Assembly: GCA_003290165.1 (NCBI GenBank) | Contig: QNQO01000504.1 | Location: 310,001-374,000 of the forward strand | Origin: Berberis thunbergii | Lineage: Eukaryota; Streptophyta; Magnoliopsida; Ranunculales; Berberidaceae | Length of the DNA stretch: 64,000 nt | Direction of reading: 5' to 3' | Shown: positions 47,608-58,610 of the stretch, piece after piece | Layout of the letters: each line of letters opens with the position of its first letter | How positions within the stretch are numbered: the first letter of the stretch is position 1 | The notes under the pieces: model-generated | Told to the model about the DNA's origin: nothing | What the model saw: only the letters and a program-made list of their open reading frames with translations | Database searches by the model: none | Translations under genes and position numbers: made by a program

Positions 47608-47924
47608 GGGTGTGTTTGGTTGCATGTAATCATATGTCATGGAATCCATGAGGGGACCCTTACATTTAAGGCTAAATTGATGTATCATTCTATATCCATC
47701 ATTTGATTTTGTGATCAATGGTGGGAATAGAAGTTTCATGAATATGGGAATCACACTCCTTGGTCCCCCAAGGCATGTGATAATCGTGTTCATGGGACTT
47801 TCATTCCCACCATTGATCACAAAATCAAATGGTGGATGTGGAGTGATACCTCAAATTAGACTAAAATATAAGAATTCTCTTATGAATTTCAATGACATAA
47901 GATTTCATGCAACCAAACACACCC
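47608..47924. mobile_element. Tourist-like MITE, 317 bp, TSD TTA
   Basis: The ends are GGGTGTGTTTGGTTGCATG and its exact complement. Pairing continues with few mismatches for about 140 bp each side (ATATGTCAT/TTATGTCAT, CCATTTGATTTTGTGATCAA, TGGTGGGAAT), so the whole element folds back. TTA flanks both ends (47605-47607 and 47925-47927), the mark of PIF/Harbinger elements. Confidence 0.92.
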
Positions 47925-48326
47925 TTAAAACCACATTTATTCATACAACTAAATTGGTAAAGCCTGTAACGAAAGTTGTAATGGGGATATGTAATAATGG
48001 GGACCCCTATATTTTAGAACCAAAAGAACCACATATATTATTATTATTATTGAACCACATTTATTCAATCCTTGGTGAGACTTCTTATTTAAAATATTTA
48101 TTATATTAAGGATTGCAATAATGGGGATATGCCATCAAGTTGGGATTACACAATAATAGGGTGTTATGAGAGTTTGTGATCCCTTGTTGGTACTAGACTA
48201 GTGTATACATGAGCCGTTGCAACACCAGTATATGTTTTTTGATATATCTATATTTTCACCAACGAATATTTTTCATTAAAAAAATCCACTTTTTACAACA
48301 AACATTTTGTTGGCAAATACATTTAG

Positions 48327-48893
48327 GTTTCGTTTGATATACGGTAAAAGAATGCATATGTAAAAGTTTACTACGGTTACATAAACTTTGATGTTTTGTT
48401 GACTTTACGGAAAACACCCCAACCACCACCACCATAGCCACCGCCACTATTAACACTGTTACCATCACCTCATCCACTAGAGCATAACCACTATCACTGT
48501 CACCTCCATGATCACCATTACCATACTATACTCACCACGACCACCGCCAACTTTACTAGTACCACCATAACCATCACCAACGCCATTACAACTACCATAG
48601 CATAATCACTACAACCACCACCATGATTGCCGTCACTACCACCCTAACCATTATATCCACTTAACCACCATAGCTTAATTACCACAACTACCACTATTTC
48701 AACAACCACCGTCATTGTCACCACTACCACCCACATTTGCAGTCACCACAATCACTTTTTACGAATTGCTTTATGTTTCTTTAATTATTACCAAGCACAT
48801 GTAAAGTAATGCATTACAAACCAATGCAATGCAAATTAATGCATTTGCATCAATTTGAAAAATGCATTATTTTACATTGTACTAAGCAGAGCC
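48327..48893. mobile_element. Tourist-like MITE, 567 bp, with CCA-rich core, TSD TTA
   Basis: The left end GGTTTCGTTTGATATACGGT continues AAAAGAATGCA; the complement of the right end, GGCTCTGCTTAGTACAATGT, continues AAAATAATGCA. TTA flanks both ends (48324-48326 and 48894-48896). The centre is filled by a degenerate ACC/CCA trinucleotide repeat. Confidence 0.72.
48418..48755. repeat. Degenerate (ACC)n minisatellite inside a MITE
   Basis: About 340 bp made mostly of ACCACC, CACCAT, CACTACC and similar units, one strand C/A-rich and nearly free of G. It forms the core of the MITE at 48327-48893. Confidence 0.85.
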
Positions 48894-50119
48894 TTAGTGT
48901 GATTGCATTTAATTTTTTAACAAAATAATTCCTTGGTAAAGGCACATGTATTTTTTTCAACGAAATTCGTTGGTAATTGTTACTATTGTCTACGATAATT
49001 TTCGTTGGTGTATGTGTAATTTAACAACGAAAAAAATTATATTGGTTAGTAAAAACATCTAGCAAGGGTGATATGGCAAGGAACCTAGTAATAATTTTTT
49101 TTCGTTGGTAAAAATCTTTTCCCAACGAAACATTTATTTTTTGGCAAGGAGCAATTTTGTTGTAAAATACCATAATTCCTGTAGTGTTGATTTTTAATTC
49201 CATATTGTTTTTATTTAGTAGACGTGCGTGAAAATGGTAGGGTTAATTCATGGAATTGAAGTTACGTATTAAAGTTCAAGATGTTATTATTTGTATGTTT
49301 ATAAGTTCACTATACTCCTTATGTGAGTATGTCACTACAAGAAATAGGTAAGTTAGTGGCGATTATTTAGCGACATTTTGAAAGAACCGTCGCCAAATAC
49401 TTTATTCAACGACGGTTGTTCCACTGTCGTAGAATAATATTGTTTAACGACGGTTTGATTTAATGGCGACGGGTTTAACTGTCGTTATAAATAAAAATCA
49501 ATTTTTTCACCCAGCTGACCCTTAAAACCCTATCCTTGTTTTCTCCATCTCCATCTCCACTCTCCATTCTCTTCTTCCCCCCTTAGCTCGTCCACCACTC
49601 ACCACCACCACTATCACCGCCTCCCACCAATGTTTGTTTCCATCTTTTCTTCTTCCTTCCTTCCTTCCTCTCTCTCTCTCTCTCTCTCTACTCTATTAAC
49701 AAAATAAATCAACAAAAAAGGGAAAAGCAGCGCAAAAGAAGAGATACTCGACCGATTTTTTTAGTGATTTTGAACAACAATCCATCAAATTGATTGATTG
49801 TTTCTTCTATTTTATGCTCAATTTGAAGGCAGGGATTCTTGTTTCTCCTCATTTTACAGAGATTATGTGTTCTTCGAGTTTTAGGTTTTGGTGTTTCTTG
49901 GTCAAATTCGTTCGGTGTGAGAGATGCAATTAGGGTTTGTTAGATGTGATAAGTTTCTCCTCCATCTCTGTGAATGTCGACACCTCCTCTTTCATTTCGA
50001 TTCTTGTTGTTGTTGGTATTGTTCATCAATTTGAGTTTGGATGTTGAGAAAATTCTCCCCTTTCTCTCTCACACTCTCTTTGTTATAGGGTTTCTACACT
50101 TTTTGAAGAATCGTTCTTC

Positions 50120-50600
50120 ATGACTTCATTTTGGCTTCAAGAAAGGCTGAAGAAGCAGGTTTTCTCTCTTCTCTATCTTTCTTTTTGCTTGCTGCTTTGC
50201 TTTGCTTTGCTTTGCTTCCTCTGTTTATTGATTCAGCGATTCACTCATCTCTCTCTCTTCTTTGACTGTTCAACTGCTTTGAGGAGATACCAAGCTGCGG
50301 TGTGGCTCGAAACCTTCATGGGAACGCTCGGGCTACCGAACCAGCCATCAGAATCCATATTTGTCTCCTGCTTGAGAAATGGTCTTGTTTTCTGCAATGC
50401 CATTAACAAGATCCAACCTTGATCTGTGCCCAATGTACAAATAACTCAGATTTACTGATTCAATCGTTTTATGGTTTTTTTATTGTTCTTTTTGTGTTGT
50501 TTGATTTTGGTTTGAATTGGGGTTTTTAGGTCATAGAGAGTCATTCGCTCTCACTCACATCAGAAACCCAGCAGTCGAATGCAGGTTCCCAACAAATCAG
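50120..50600 (+). pseudogene. Captured kinesin-14 fragment (calponin-homology region)
   Basis: Exon 50284-50443 encodes RRYQAAVWLETFMGTLGLPN then QPSESIFVSCLRNGLVFCNA and INKIQP. This is the start of the calponin-homology domain of plant kinesin-14 motors. A TGA at 50420-50422 stands where the family has Gly in IQPGSVPNV. A second exon, 50530-50600 (VIESHSLSLTSETQ), keeps AG/GT borders. A possible first exon begins at ATG 50120 (TSFWLQERLKKQ), preceded by leader-like CT-rich DNA from 49500. There is no motor domain, so no motor function is possible. Confidence 0.75.
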
Positions 50601-51005
50601 GTCAGATTATTTCCTACAACCGAAGGTTTGGTTTTGAATGACCTTTGAAAACAAATTTTCTTTTCGCTGGAATGTTAGTGCAAAATTGAACATTGTAGTT
50701 GGCTTTGGAGTTTTGGGTTTGAGAGGAGAAACAAAGTACCCATTTTTTAATATTGGCTTTTGATGTAACTGGTTCAGAAATTCAGTGGTTTAGTAATATG
50801 TTACACTAGTTACATAAACTCCATCCGAGTTAGAATGAAAAAAAAAAAACAAGGGTTTTGAATAGAGCATCAGGGCACAAAACATGCATAATATGTTGGC
50901 AAGTATTCTAGAAATGGGTAAATGGGAAAGTTTGTGTGGATTAGTTTTATCGTCTCTGTTTCATTTTATTGTTGTTGTTTTATTCACTACTCCTGTTTTG
51001 AATAG

Positions 51006-51281
<276 letters not shown>

Positions 51282-51532
51282 TGACATGCAAAAGATTTTA
51301 AAAGGAGAAGATTATTGGAAAGTGAAGCATGTGCCCAGGATTGTCATCAGATGATCCCCAATCCACACCTCTACTATTGCCTGTGAGGATGTCAAATTCT
51401 TCTTGTAGCCTGTTATTCTTTCCCACCAAGAATTCTTTTCATGTTTACACTTTACATTAATCAGATTGAATATGATGCATAATTGCACATGTTAAACCAC
51501 AGAAGTAACACTTTTCTTATTGGATTGAACAG

Positions 51533-51613
51533 GTTAAAATTGTATTTCTCCCAACTGAGAAATCTATGAGTTCTGAGGCATGTGCTCCATTGTTTGCTAC
51601 TCTTCCTTTGGAG
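51533..51613 (+). pseudogene. Captured exon of unidentified gene
   Basis: An 81-nt, exactly 27-codon exon bounded by AG at 51531-51532 and GT at 51614 encodes [20 protein letters not shown] and FATLPLE. It is open and has proper splice borders like the neighbouring captured exons. I do not recognise the parent gene. Confidence 0.45.
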
Positions 51614-52501
51614 GTAATTCATATTTTTCATAATGTTCTTTGCGATTTTATAATTGTGTGTTTAGGTTTCTAGAAGGGAAATAGTGTTTTTGAACATTTA
51701 TTTATCTATTGCATTTTCTAACATGAGGCATGCAAATCTCAAAACTTGAATTTAGGCATAGATGACAATGCTTCTTACATGAAGTGGATCCCTTCACGAG
51801 ATGAGAGTTTTCATATCAACTCTATATCCCACTTTTCTTTTTAACAATCTATTCAGAATCATAAAAATAGAGCGTTTGAAATTTTTTGAAGTGGTCATTC
51901 TTTTGGACAGTTTTGAATGATATAAAGCATTTTTTAAGTTTTAGCAGCATACTGAAAGCTTCATAAGAAAACGGCACTTGGCATGACTCATAAAAAAAGT
52001 TTGTATTCTGGAATCTAGAAACATCACATTCTTCTTTGTGCTCCAGTGTGTAAGGACTACGAAAATGTTTGGCCAGTGGTGCCTTGAACATTTGGCAACA
52101 GGCTTAACTAAAAACCAAAGTTGTAGGGTACTTAGTAGATGAGGAAAGACCAAGAGAATCAACTCGAAGATTGAACCGACTCCTGACAATGTAATCTCCA
52201 TTCATATCTCAGAAGATAGGTAAGAATAAACTTCATCTCCATCCATTTTATTATGTCAAGTTGTTCTTGTGCATCATGACCAATATAATGCCTCGTAAAC
52301 ATATAATTCTAGCATTATTAATGAATTTTGCATTCTAATATAGGTTTCATCGCATTATACTTTGATTATTGTAAATTTTTTTCGTGTTAATTGGCAAGTA
52401 TTTATTGATTATAAACAAGTGATGGTAATTATTTTTCATTTTCTGTGCTTGTTATTTATTCATTCTCTCCTCAACCTTTCTTTTTGTCTTCTCCATTGCA
52501 G

Positions 52502-52543
52502 GTGTCTACTGCAGTTGTTGAGCCTTACAACAGTGTGCTATAC
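52502..52543 (+). pseudogene. Captured alpha-tubulin fragment
   Basis: After a pyrimidine tract and acceptor (CTCCATTGCAG) the sequence encodes VSTAVVEPYNSVL, a signature of alpha-tubulin; beta-tubulin differs (VSDTVVEPYN). The similarity ends after about 14 codons and a stop follows at 52551-52553. The identification rests on a short but highly conserved stretch. Confidence 0.72.
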
Positions 52544-52996
52544 AAATGTAGTTGAGGAGCTTCACTGACTATCTCCATGGTTCAATGGACTACACTTCAG
52601 TGGTAAGAGCTTTCGACATATCGTGTTCATCTTCATCTGAACTCTTCTCTTCTATTATTCACTGAAAATTTTGTTCTGCTTTGCTGACGACACCCCCCCC
52701 CCCCCAAAATTTTTTTTGCTCCAAATAATATTAGAGAACCCAAATACATAACTGGAGCAACAAGATCCGCCAAACTACTTAAAAAGTGTTTACAGATGCA
52801 ACATCCATTAAAAAAAGAGTCGAATATTCATTCTTTCATGTTGCTTTTTTCTCTATTATCAATTGGTTGCGGAATTTTGATCTGTTTAACTATTGCTTAT
52901 TTTGGTTTTAGCATCACTCAGTCTCAACTCTCAGAACATCAATCAGTTATACTCTATGGGGAAATTGAGATTTCCAAAATTTGTGTGGTAATACAA

Positions 52997-53070
52997 GATG
53001 CAAGTGCCATTCCATTTGCTGCACTGACTGGTTGGCGTGCTCTAAAAAGTTCTGCCAGGATTTCGGAGGG
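52997..53070 (+). pseudogene. Captured RTN4IP1-like quinone oxidoreductase exon
   Basis: The exon after ACAAG and before GTATGT encodes DASAIPFAALTGWRALKSSA then RISEG. This is the segment just before the nucleotide-binding glycine motif in zinc-type alcohol dehydrogenase/quinone oxidoreductase proteins of the RTN4IP1 group. The Rossmann domain proper is not present, so the piece has no enzymatic capacity. Confidence 0.75.
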
Positions 53071-53203
53071 GTATGTACAAGTCTTACAGTTAGAAGATAT
53101 GTATTTTTTTATTACTCTGTCACTGACTCTGTATATATTGAACAACAATGTTCTGAAGAGTACATTTGTTCAAATTTAAGACTATTTTGGTTGACTTAAT
53201 GTC

Positions 53204-53445
53204 TTAGATTTACAGGTACATATGTATAACACCTTCCTTTGTTCAACTATGATTATCATTTTCTCTGTTTTGAATATTAGCTTATCTTTTTGCCTTTCCT
53301 CTACTTTGAATTTTGCAATCAATTTATAGGTACATATGTATAACATCTTTTTGCTTTTTCTGTGCTTTGCATTTTCTCTGCTTTGAATATTAGCTAATCT
53401 TAGATTTACAGGTACATATGTATAACATCTTTTTGCTTTGAATAT
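53204..53445 (+). repeat. Minisatellite-like repeats in the Pack-CACTA
   Basis: TTACAGGTACATATGTATAA or a close variant occurs three times (near 53212, 53328 and 53408). CTCTGCTTTGAATATTAGCT-like phrases lie between copies. Confidence 0.75.
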
Positions 53446-53576
53446 CCTTTTGCGTTGCAAGTCCAGTGACTAGGTTGCAATCAAGTTCAGTTCTCTTTTC
53501 TCACCCTAACATTCTACTTGAATAGCTTTGGTTGTTATATTGTTTTTGTTATGTTCTTTGTTTACCTGTTTTGCAG

Positions 53577-53682
53577 GGCTGTTCCACTATGGGGTGTTAT
53601 GAAGCACTTGTATCACAAAATTCCAGACATTGCATCGAAGAAATCTCAGAAGTATGGTTACCTGTTAGAGCAAGAGAAGTAA
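53577..53682 (+). pseudogene. Captured exon of unidentified gene (VPLWGVMKHLYHKIP)
   Basis: After acceptor TTTTGCAG the frame encodes AVPLWGVMKHLYHKIPDIAS then KKSQKYGYLLEQEK and a stop. It is open, amphipathic and protein-like, but I do not recognise the family. Confidence 0.42.
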
Positions 53683-53758
53683 TCAGACTTTGTTTTCTCC
53701 TACTTGAAAATGCATGGATATTTAGTAACTGGACTCTCAATTGCATGGTTTTCTGCAG

Positions 53759-53858
53759 AGCTCTCAATTCATTGCCTGACCTCCCAGATTTCGAGTTGTC
53801 ATTGAGACCCGAGGACTACAATTTGCCAGAAATGAATCCAGCATGGGATGGTGAATAA
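53759..53858 (+). pseudogene. Captured terminal exon of unidentified gene
   Basis: After TTTCTGCAG the frame encodes ALNSLPDLPDFELSLRPEDY then NLPEMNPAWDGE and a TAA stop. It is acidic and Pro-rich with a clean stop. It may belong with the exon at 53577-53682, but the frames cannot be joined with confidence. Confidence 0.4.
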
Positions 53859-54553
53859 TGGGAAATCAAAGTTCATGCACTTAAAGAGCACCTCAAAGAC
53901 GGGGAAGGTGGAACAAAAACAGAGTGAGATCGGACTGGCTTTGTTGTGATTGTAATATTGTTTTTTTGAAAATTTGATTATGTCCATTGACAATTTGTAA
54001 CAATTTTAATTTGTAATTTTCTTCTAGACCATGTATAATATTGATTTTGAAATGAAATTAAAGTTCCTCTTAATGTATGATGATGATATCATATGAGTTT
54101 AGTTTAGTGTTGTTGTTTATATTTGATTTTTGATTTGAGTCTAAAAGTTGTAGTGCATATGTTGGATAAATTATCTGCACCTAATGAAAAGAAAACACTA
54201 CAGGTTGAAAAATATGATTTTTATATGGTAAAAAAAATTTGAATTATCAAAGGGAATTTAGCGGCGGTTGCAAATCGTCGCTAAAAGGCAAAAAGTTGGA
54301 TTTTTCATTGAATTTTGCCGACGGTTTATAACCGTCGCTAAATACGGTTATAAACGTCGCTACATTAAACCGTCGCTGTATAGTATTTAGCGACGGTTAT
54401 GCCAGCGGTTGCTTAAAACCGTCGCTGAATGACCTAGTGATGCCTTTATTAGCGGGGGTTTTGTAACCGTCGCTGTTTTATTTAGCGACAGTCATAACCG
54501 TCGCTGTATACCTTTGGCGACCGTCGCTAAAATACAGTTTTCTTGTAGTGTGT

Positions 54554-55030
54554 TCCTTATGTGACTGGTTTAAGTTGAACATGATATTATTTTTTATTGA
54601 CTTTTAGTTAGATATTGTTTATACTTAGTAGATATGCATGAACATGGTAGCGAAACTTGATGGTTTGAAGTTTTGTTCTCCAAGTTTAATATGCTATTAT
54701 TTGTGTGTTTTCAAGTTCACTGTGCTCTTATTTCATTGATTTTAAGTTGAATATGTTATTATTTGATTGATTTTTAGTTTCATATCAAGTGAGTAGGGTA
54801 ACTTGATAGTTTTTCAAGTTCTATTTTGTTGAATATGTTTTTTTTTTGTGTGTTTTTAAGTTCACTTGGTTCTTACTTGCCTAATTTCAAGTTCAATGCG
54901 CTATTATTTGATTGTTTTAAAGTTATTTGTTTTGAAGTTCAGTATGGTTTAAACTTAGTAGATGAACATGGTGGGGTTACGTATGAATTTGATTATTTTA
55001 AATCATTGTTCTTAAGTTTAGTATAGCAAG
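54554..55030. repeat. Degenerate AT-rich repeat block
   Basis: Many imperfect copies of a 55-60 bp phrase such as AAGTTCAATATGGTATTATT followed by TGATTGTTTTTAAGTTCA. The same block is seen at 46550-46634 and 49190-49332, i.e. on both sides of the two CACTA insertions. Confidence 0.6.
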
Positions 55031-55045
55031 TTCATTTCATGTATA

Positions 55046-55407
55046 TGTAACACCCTTGTGTGGGTGGGCTCTGTATATTTGTGAGTTTGGATCCCCATGA
55101 AATAATGTGTTTTAAAGTCGTGTGGGCATTAGGTCTAAAGCGGACAATATTGTACCATGTGGATTGGGTCGTTACAGAATAGTATTAAAGCCGACAGTCA
55201 GACTCTGAGGCTAGCAGTTTCATGTATGAACAGGCTCAGAAGTTGGTAGACTACCAAGGGGGTTATAGTCCCACATCGCCTGAGTGAGAAAAGGGGATGT
55301 GTTATATATGTGCGAGTTTGGATCCCCATGAAACAATGTGTTTTAAACCCGTACAAACATTAGGCCCAAAACAAACAATAGTGTACCATGTGGATTGAGT
55401 CATTACA
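55046..55407 (+). mobile_element. TRIM-like LTR retrotransposon
   Basis: A first LTR-like unit (55046-55176) starts TGTAACACCC and ends GGTCGTTACA. It is followed by AGTATTAAAGCCGAC, a decayed form of the methionine-tRNA primer site TGGTATCAGAGCCGAC. Next come an internal segment with AGTCCCACATCGCCTGAGTG and a second, 5'-shortened LTR (GAGTTTGGATCCCCATGAAA ... GTCATTACA). The two LTRs share about 100 bp. Small size and no coding capacity define a TRIM. The flanking 5-mers do not match, so the borders are approximate. Confidence 0.6.
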
Positions 55408-55939
55408 TTACCTATTTTAGTATACTCACTATAGCAAATATATCTCATTAGTCATCATTTCATGTTTGTTTAGTTCTCAAATGTGGCTTAATATTCATTT
55501 TATGTCTTCATTTAGGTCATGTTTGTATAACTGTGAATTTCATTTATGTATGAACAATTATTCGACAATGTGGACATAGATCTTGTGCTAATTTTTTGCT
55601 TATATACTTTTTACATTTAATGTAGAAGCAATGTGATTGAATGGAGATGAAATACTAAAATTCATTATTGTGAACAGTGGAACACTAAAAAACCTAGGGT
55701 TATGGAACACAATAAGAGTACCATGGTGGTGTGGAAGTTGATATCTTGAGGTTGGATTCAGTGGTTGCTAGTGTGGAGGATTTAAAAAGGTACAATGCAG
55801 TTCCAGATCTAGAAGGCACGATATTTGAATTCTTTTGGGTTAGAAACAAGATAAGGGTGTATATTGACAATGAAGAACAATTCAAGATAATTTGATGGAG
55901 ATGGGTTCATGCATATTTTTCTTGAGATTGCTCAAATAA
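55408..55939. other. AT-rich spacer, no gene recognised
   Basis: No supported gene or repeat boundary. Confidence 0.4.
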
Positions 55940-56248
55940 CACTACACCAAATTTGCATTTTTGTAACAACTACTAAAACAGTATCACTTTTGAAGTGTAA
56001 CAATCCACCTAACAATTTTACACATTTATACAAAACAAAATGATACAATAATTGTATCACCATGAAGAGTATGGTTATAAAAGTGATACTATTCATGGCG
56101 ATCCAACTTATTGTATCATTTTTTTTGTTACTGTTTTTCATTTTTTTGACTAAATTTAGTTTTAACTTGAAATTGTTTGGTGGATTGTAACATCTCAAAA
56201 GTGATACTGTTTTGAGAGTTGTTACAAAAGTGCCAATTTGGTGTAGCG
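55940..56248 (+). mobile_element. MITE with CACTA-like ends, copy 1, TSD TAA
   Basis: Starts CACTACACCAAATTTGCA and ends TGCCAATTTGGTGTAGCG. TAA flanks both ends (55937-55939 and 56249-56251). The interior also folds back (AGTGATACT, ACAATCCACC/GGTGGATTGT). Its internal DNA matches the element at 59350-59654 in reverse. Confidence 0.85.
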
Positions 56249-56249
56249 T

Positions 56250-56480
56250 AAGTATTTGGTAATTAGATTAAAGTTGTTAGAGTTGTTTTGTAGGTTGCAG
56301 GGTGCAACTGTTGAACTTGGTTGCTATATAGTCCCTAGTTGGTATCATTGTGATATGGTATAAATGTTTTGGTTTGTTTAGCTTGCAAATACTGTAGGTG
56401 GAAGTGGTATGTTTGGAAAGTGTTTGGTAATTAGTTGAAGTTGTCAGGGTTGCTTTGAAGGCTGCAAGGGGCAAATATTT
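56250..56480 (+). repeat. Imperfect tandem duplication, period about 168 bp
   Basis: The phrase GTATTTGGTAATTAGATTAA with AGTTGTTAGAGTTGTTTTG (56251 on) recurs at 56419 on as GTGTTTGGTAATTAGTTGAA with TTGTCAGGGTTGCTTTG. Confidence 0.65.
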
Positions 56481-56739
56481 ATTTTGTGCTAGTTAATCTT
56501 GTTTGTATCACGGTGAAAGTTTAGGTTGTAAAGCTTTGGTTTGGTTAGTTTAGATTGAAGTGTTTAGAAGTGGCAATATGCTGGGGTACTAAATGGTAGT
56601 TATATATGTGATTGCTATAAATGTTATGGTTATAATTGATTTAAACAGCAAGAGACAACATAGTTAACATTCATTGCTTGACAATGGCTTTATTACATGA
56701 GGTACCTATTGCATGGATCAAATACATGGATTGAAAATG

Positions 56740-56964
56740 CTATTCTTTGATAACAGACTTGCCAAGTACACCATAAAGGTAAGATAACTTTATCTCAAAG
56801 GCCAACTTCTTCTCTTCTTCGTATTCAATCCATTGAATGCCTTTGTTGCATACGACATACTTCTTCCCTTTAGTGTCAGGCTCTTTCGAACTAAGAATAT
56901 ATCTTGTGCTATTGCAATCCGTAATTGGACAAGGAGTTCCTACCCATGGAGTATGGACACACAT
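56740..56964 (-). CDS. Possible GRF-type zinc finger ORF, 74 residues
   Basis: An open frame with ATG and stop encodes TPWVGTPCPITDCNSTRYIL, then SSKEPDTKGKKYVVC and IQWIEYEEEK. The spacing CxxxxC, GKKYVVC and aromatic QWIE resembles GRF-type zinc fingers, which in plants often sit in short transposon-associated proteins. Only part of the Cys pattern is present. The upstream DNA (57319-57053, minus) has another open stretch (DASHATAKYPWLYTKCKAGT) that might be an earlier exon. Functional status is unknown. Confidence 0.3.
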   Translation of the reverse strand: MCVHTPWVGTPCPITDCNSTRYILSSKEPDTKGKKYVVCNKGIQWIEYEEEKKLAFEIKLSYLYGVLGKSVIKE

Positions 56965-57562
56965 TCATCTAATGGTAGGGGTATATTGCACTTGAATTAA
57001 CACGCACCTCTTGAAGATGAAGGTCCATGTGAGCTTGAATCTCCATGTGAACTTAACACTTGAACTTGATAAGGACTTTTGAATTGACGTAGCAATGTCT
57101 AGCCACAAGAACCCCTTGCGGGTGGAATCCATGCACCTTAGAAACTTCCCCCCTTGTTATTCTCCGTATTTGCGGCCCAAGCCCTTCGAATGTACCCGCT
57201 TTGCATTTCGTGTACAACCATGGATATTTGGCTGTTGCGTGGGAGGCATCATCACAAATTTGGGATATAAAATGACAATAACACTGAAAACATATCGTAA
57301 ATATATTTGACATGCCCACTCATTGTAAATATATAAGCTAGACATAGCACCTCTGTTAAAATTAATTAGTGGTACCCCCAATTTATGCTGTGAATGGAGA
57401 TCTGCTACGAAACTTGAATAAAAGCTAGCGAACTGAATAAAACAAAGTTAGAACATTACCTTTGCACACGTGTTTGAATTGTCAACTCCACCCATATCTT
57501 CAAACAATTTAAGGTTTTTAGATATAGAAATGAACACAATGTGAATGACACAGATTCGCTAA
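56965..57562. other. Spacer with unassigned open frames on the minus strand
   Basis: See the GRF-like ORF entry for a possible upstream exon. Nothing else is supported. Confidence 0.35.
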
Positions 57563-57945
57563 GGGCTCGTTTGGTTGCTCGATGGAATGGGAATGAGAAT
57601 AGGAATGATAATGGTAATGGGAATGAGAATGGTAATGGAAATATGTATGTTTGGTATACTTTTAAAATGGTAAGGTGGTAATGTAAAACTTATTTTCAAA
57701 AATACCATCACTTAGTTAAAATGGGGAGGGTGAAGAGGGTAAAAATGGTCATTAGGTAACTTTGACCATTACAATGGGAATGGTAATGGCCATTCATAGG
57801 GGGAAGGTAGGAATGGCCATTACAACCAAATCTGTAATGGAGATTACCATTACAATGAATTTATGTTTCACCAAACAAAGAAATGTAGTTGACCATTGTA
57901 ATAGCCATTACATTACAATGGTCAAAGGGATAACCAAACATGCCC
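57563..57945. mobile_element. Tourist-like MITE, 383 bp, TSD TAA
   Basis: The left end is GGGCTCGTTTGGTTGCTCG and the complement of the right end is GGGCATGTTTGGTTATCCC. TAA flanks both ends (57560-57562 and 57946-57948). The interior is built of GGAATGG/GGTAATGG words on one arm and CCATTAC words on the other, so most of it can pair. Confidence 0.85.
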
Positions 57946-57948
57946 TAA

Positions 57949-58610
57949 GGGTTTAAATAAGGGAAAATGAAGACATTGGAATTGATGACCAATGGTCAAA
58001 TTTGAAATAGCCATTGGGGGTCAATTGGAGTGGGATTGGTCCCCCCCCCCCCCCCCCTAGAGGTCAAGGCGACATGACTTGCATCGGCCATTAGTTACGG
58101 GGTATCCCTAATTTTTAACAATTTGAGAGGTACTTTGCGTTCATGATTAATAATGGGCGTAGCTCAATAAATCCCATTTAGATTCCTGGGTGATTTGATT
58201 GCTATTTTATTACTGTTTGGACATGGGAATTCAAATGGTTTCTACCAATTTTGTTTTCAAAGGTGGGCTAAGGAATTGGATTTTCTTAAGAGATGGGAAA
58301 ATTAGTCACATACAAAATTTTCTCATGTCATTAAATACGCAGTCAAACAACAAAAAATCACTTGACATGAGAGAATTGAATTTAATTTTCACGGAAAACC
58401 ACTTGGTAGTCATCAACCAAGTTAGAACTACACCTTTAAGGGGATATATAGAAAGAAAAAAAAAAGGATTCCAAGCTACTCAATCATATGACTCCATATC
58501 TTATTTATGTATTATTATTTTTTCCAACATAAAAGGATTAACTTGCACATGACCTATTGTTTAAGTAAGAGTCACTTTTGTTTAGTAAGAACATATCAAA
58601 ATTCTAACCA
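57949..58610. other. Spacer with C18 homopolymer
   Basis: A run of about 18 C lies at 58040-58058. No gene supported. Confidence 0.5.

Larger units (their letters stand above)
46635..49186. mobile_element. Non-autonomous CACTA transposon, 2.55 kb, TSD TTG
   Basis: The left end is CACTACAAGAAATAAGTCAT and the complement of the right end is CACTACAGGAATTATGGTAT. TTG precedes (46632-46634) and follows (49187-49189). Subterminal DNA repeats CGTTGGTAA and AACGAAA-type words in both orientations. No transposase is encoded. Two Tourist-like MITEs (47608-47924 and 48327-48893) inserted into it later and account for about a third of its length. Confidence 0.9.

Noticed and set aside
48256..48477. Minus-strand frame rich in Val and Met
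   Set aside because: Shadow of the CCA-type repeat inside the Tourist-like MITE.
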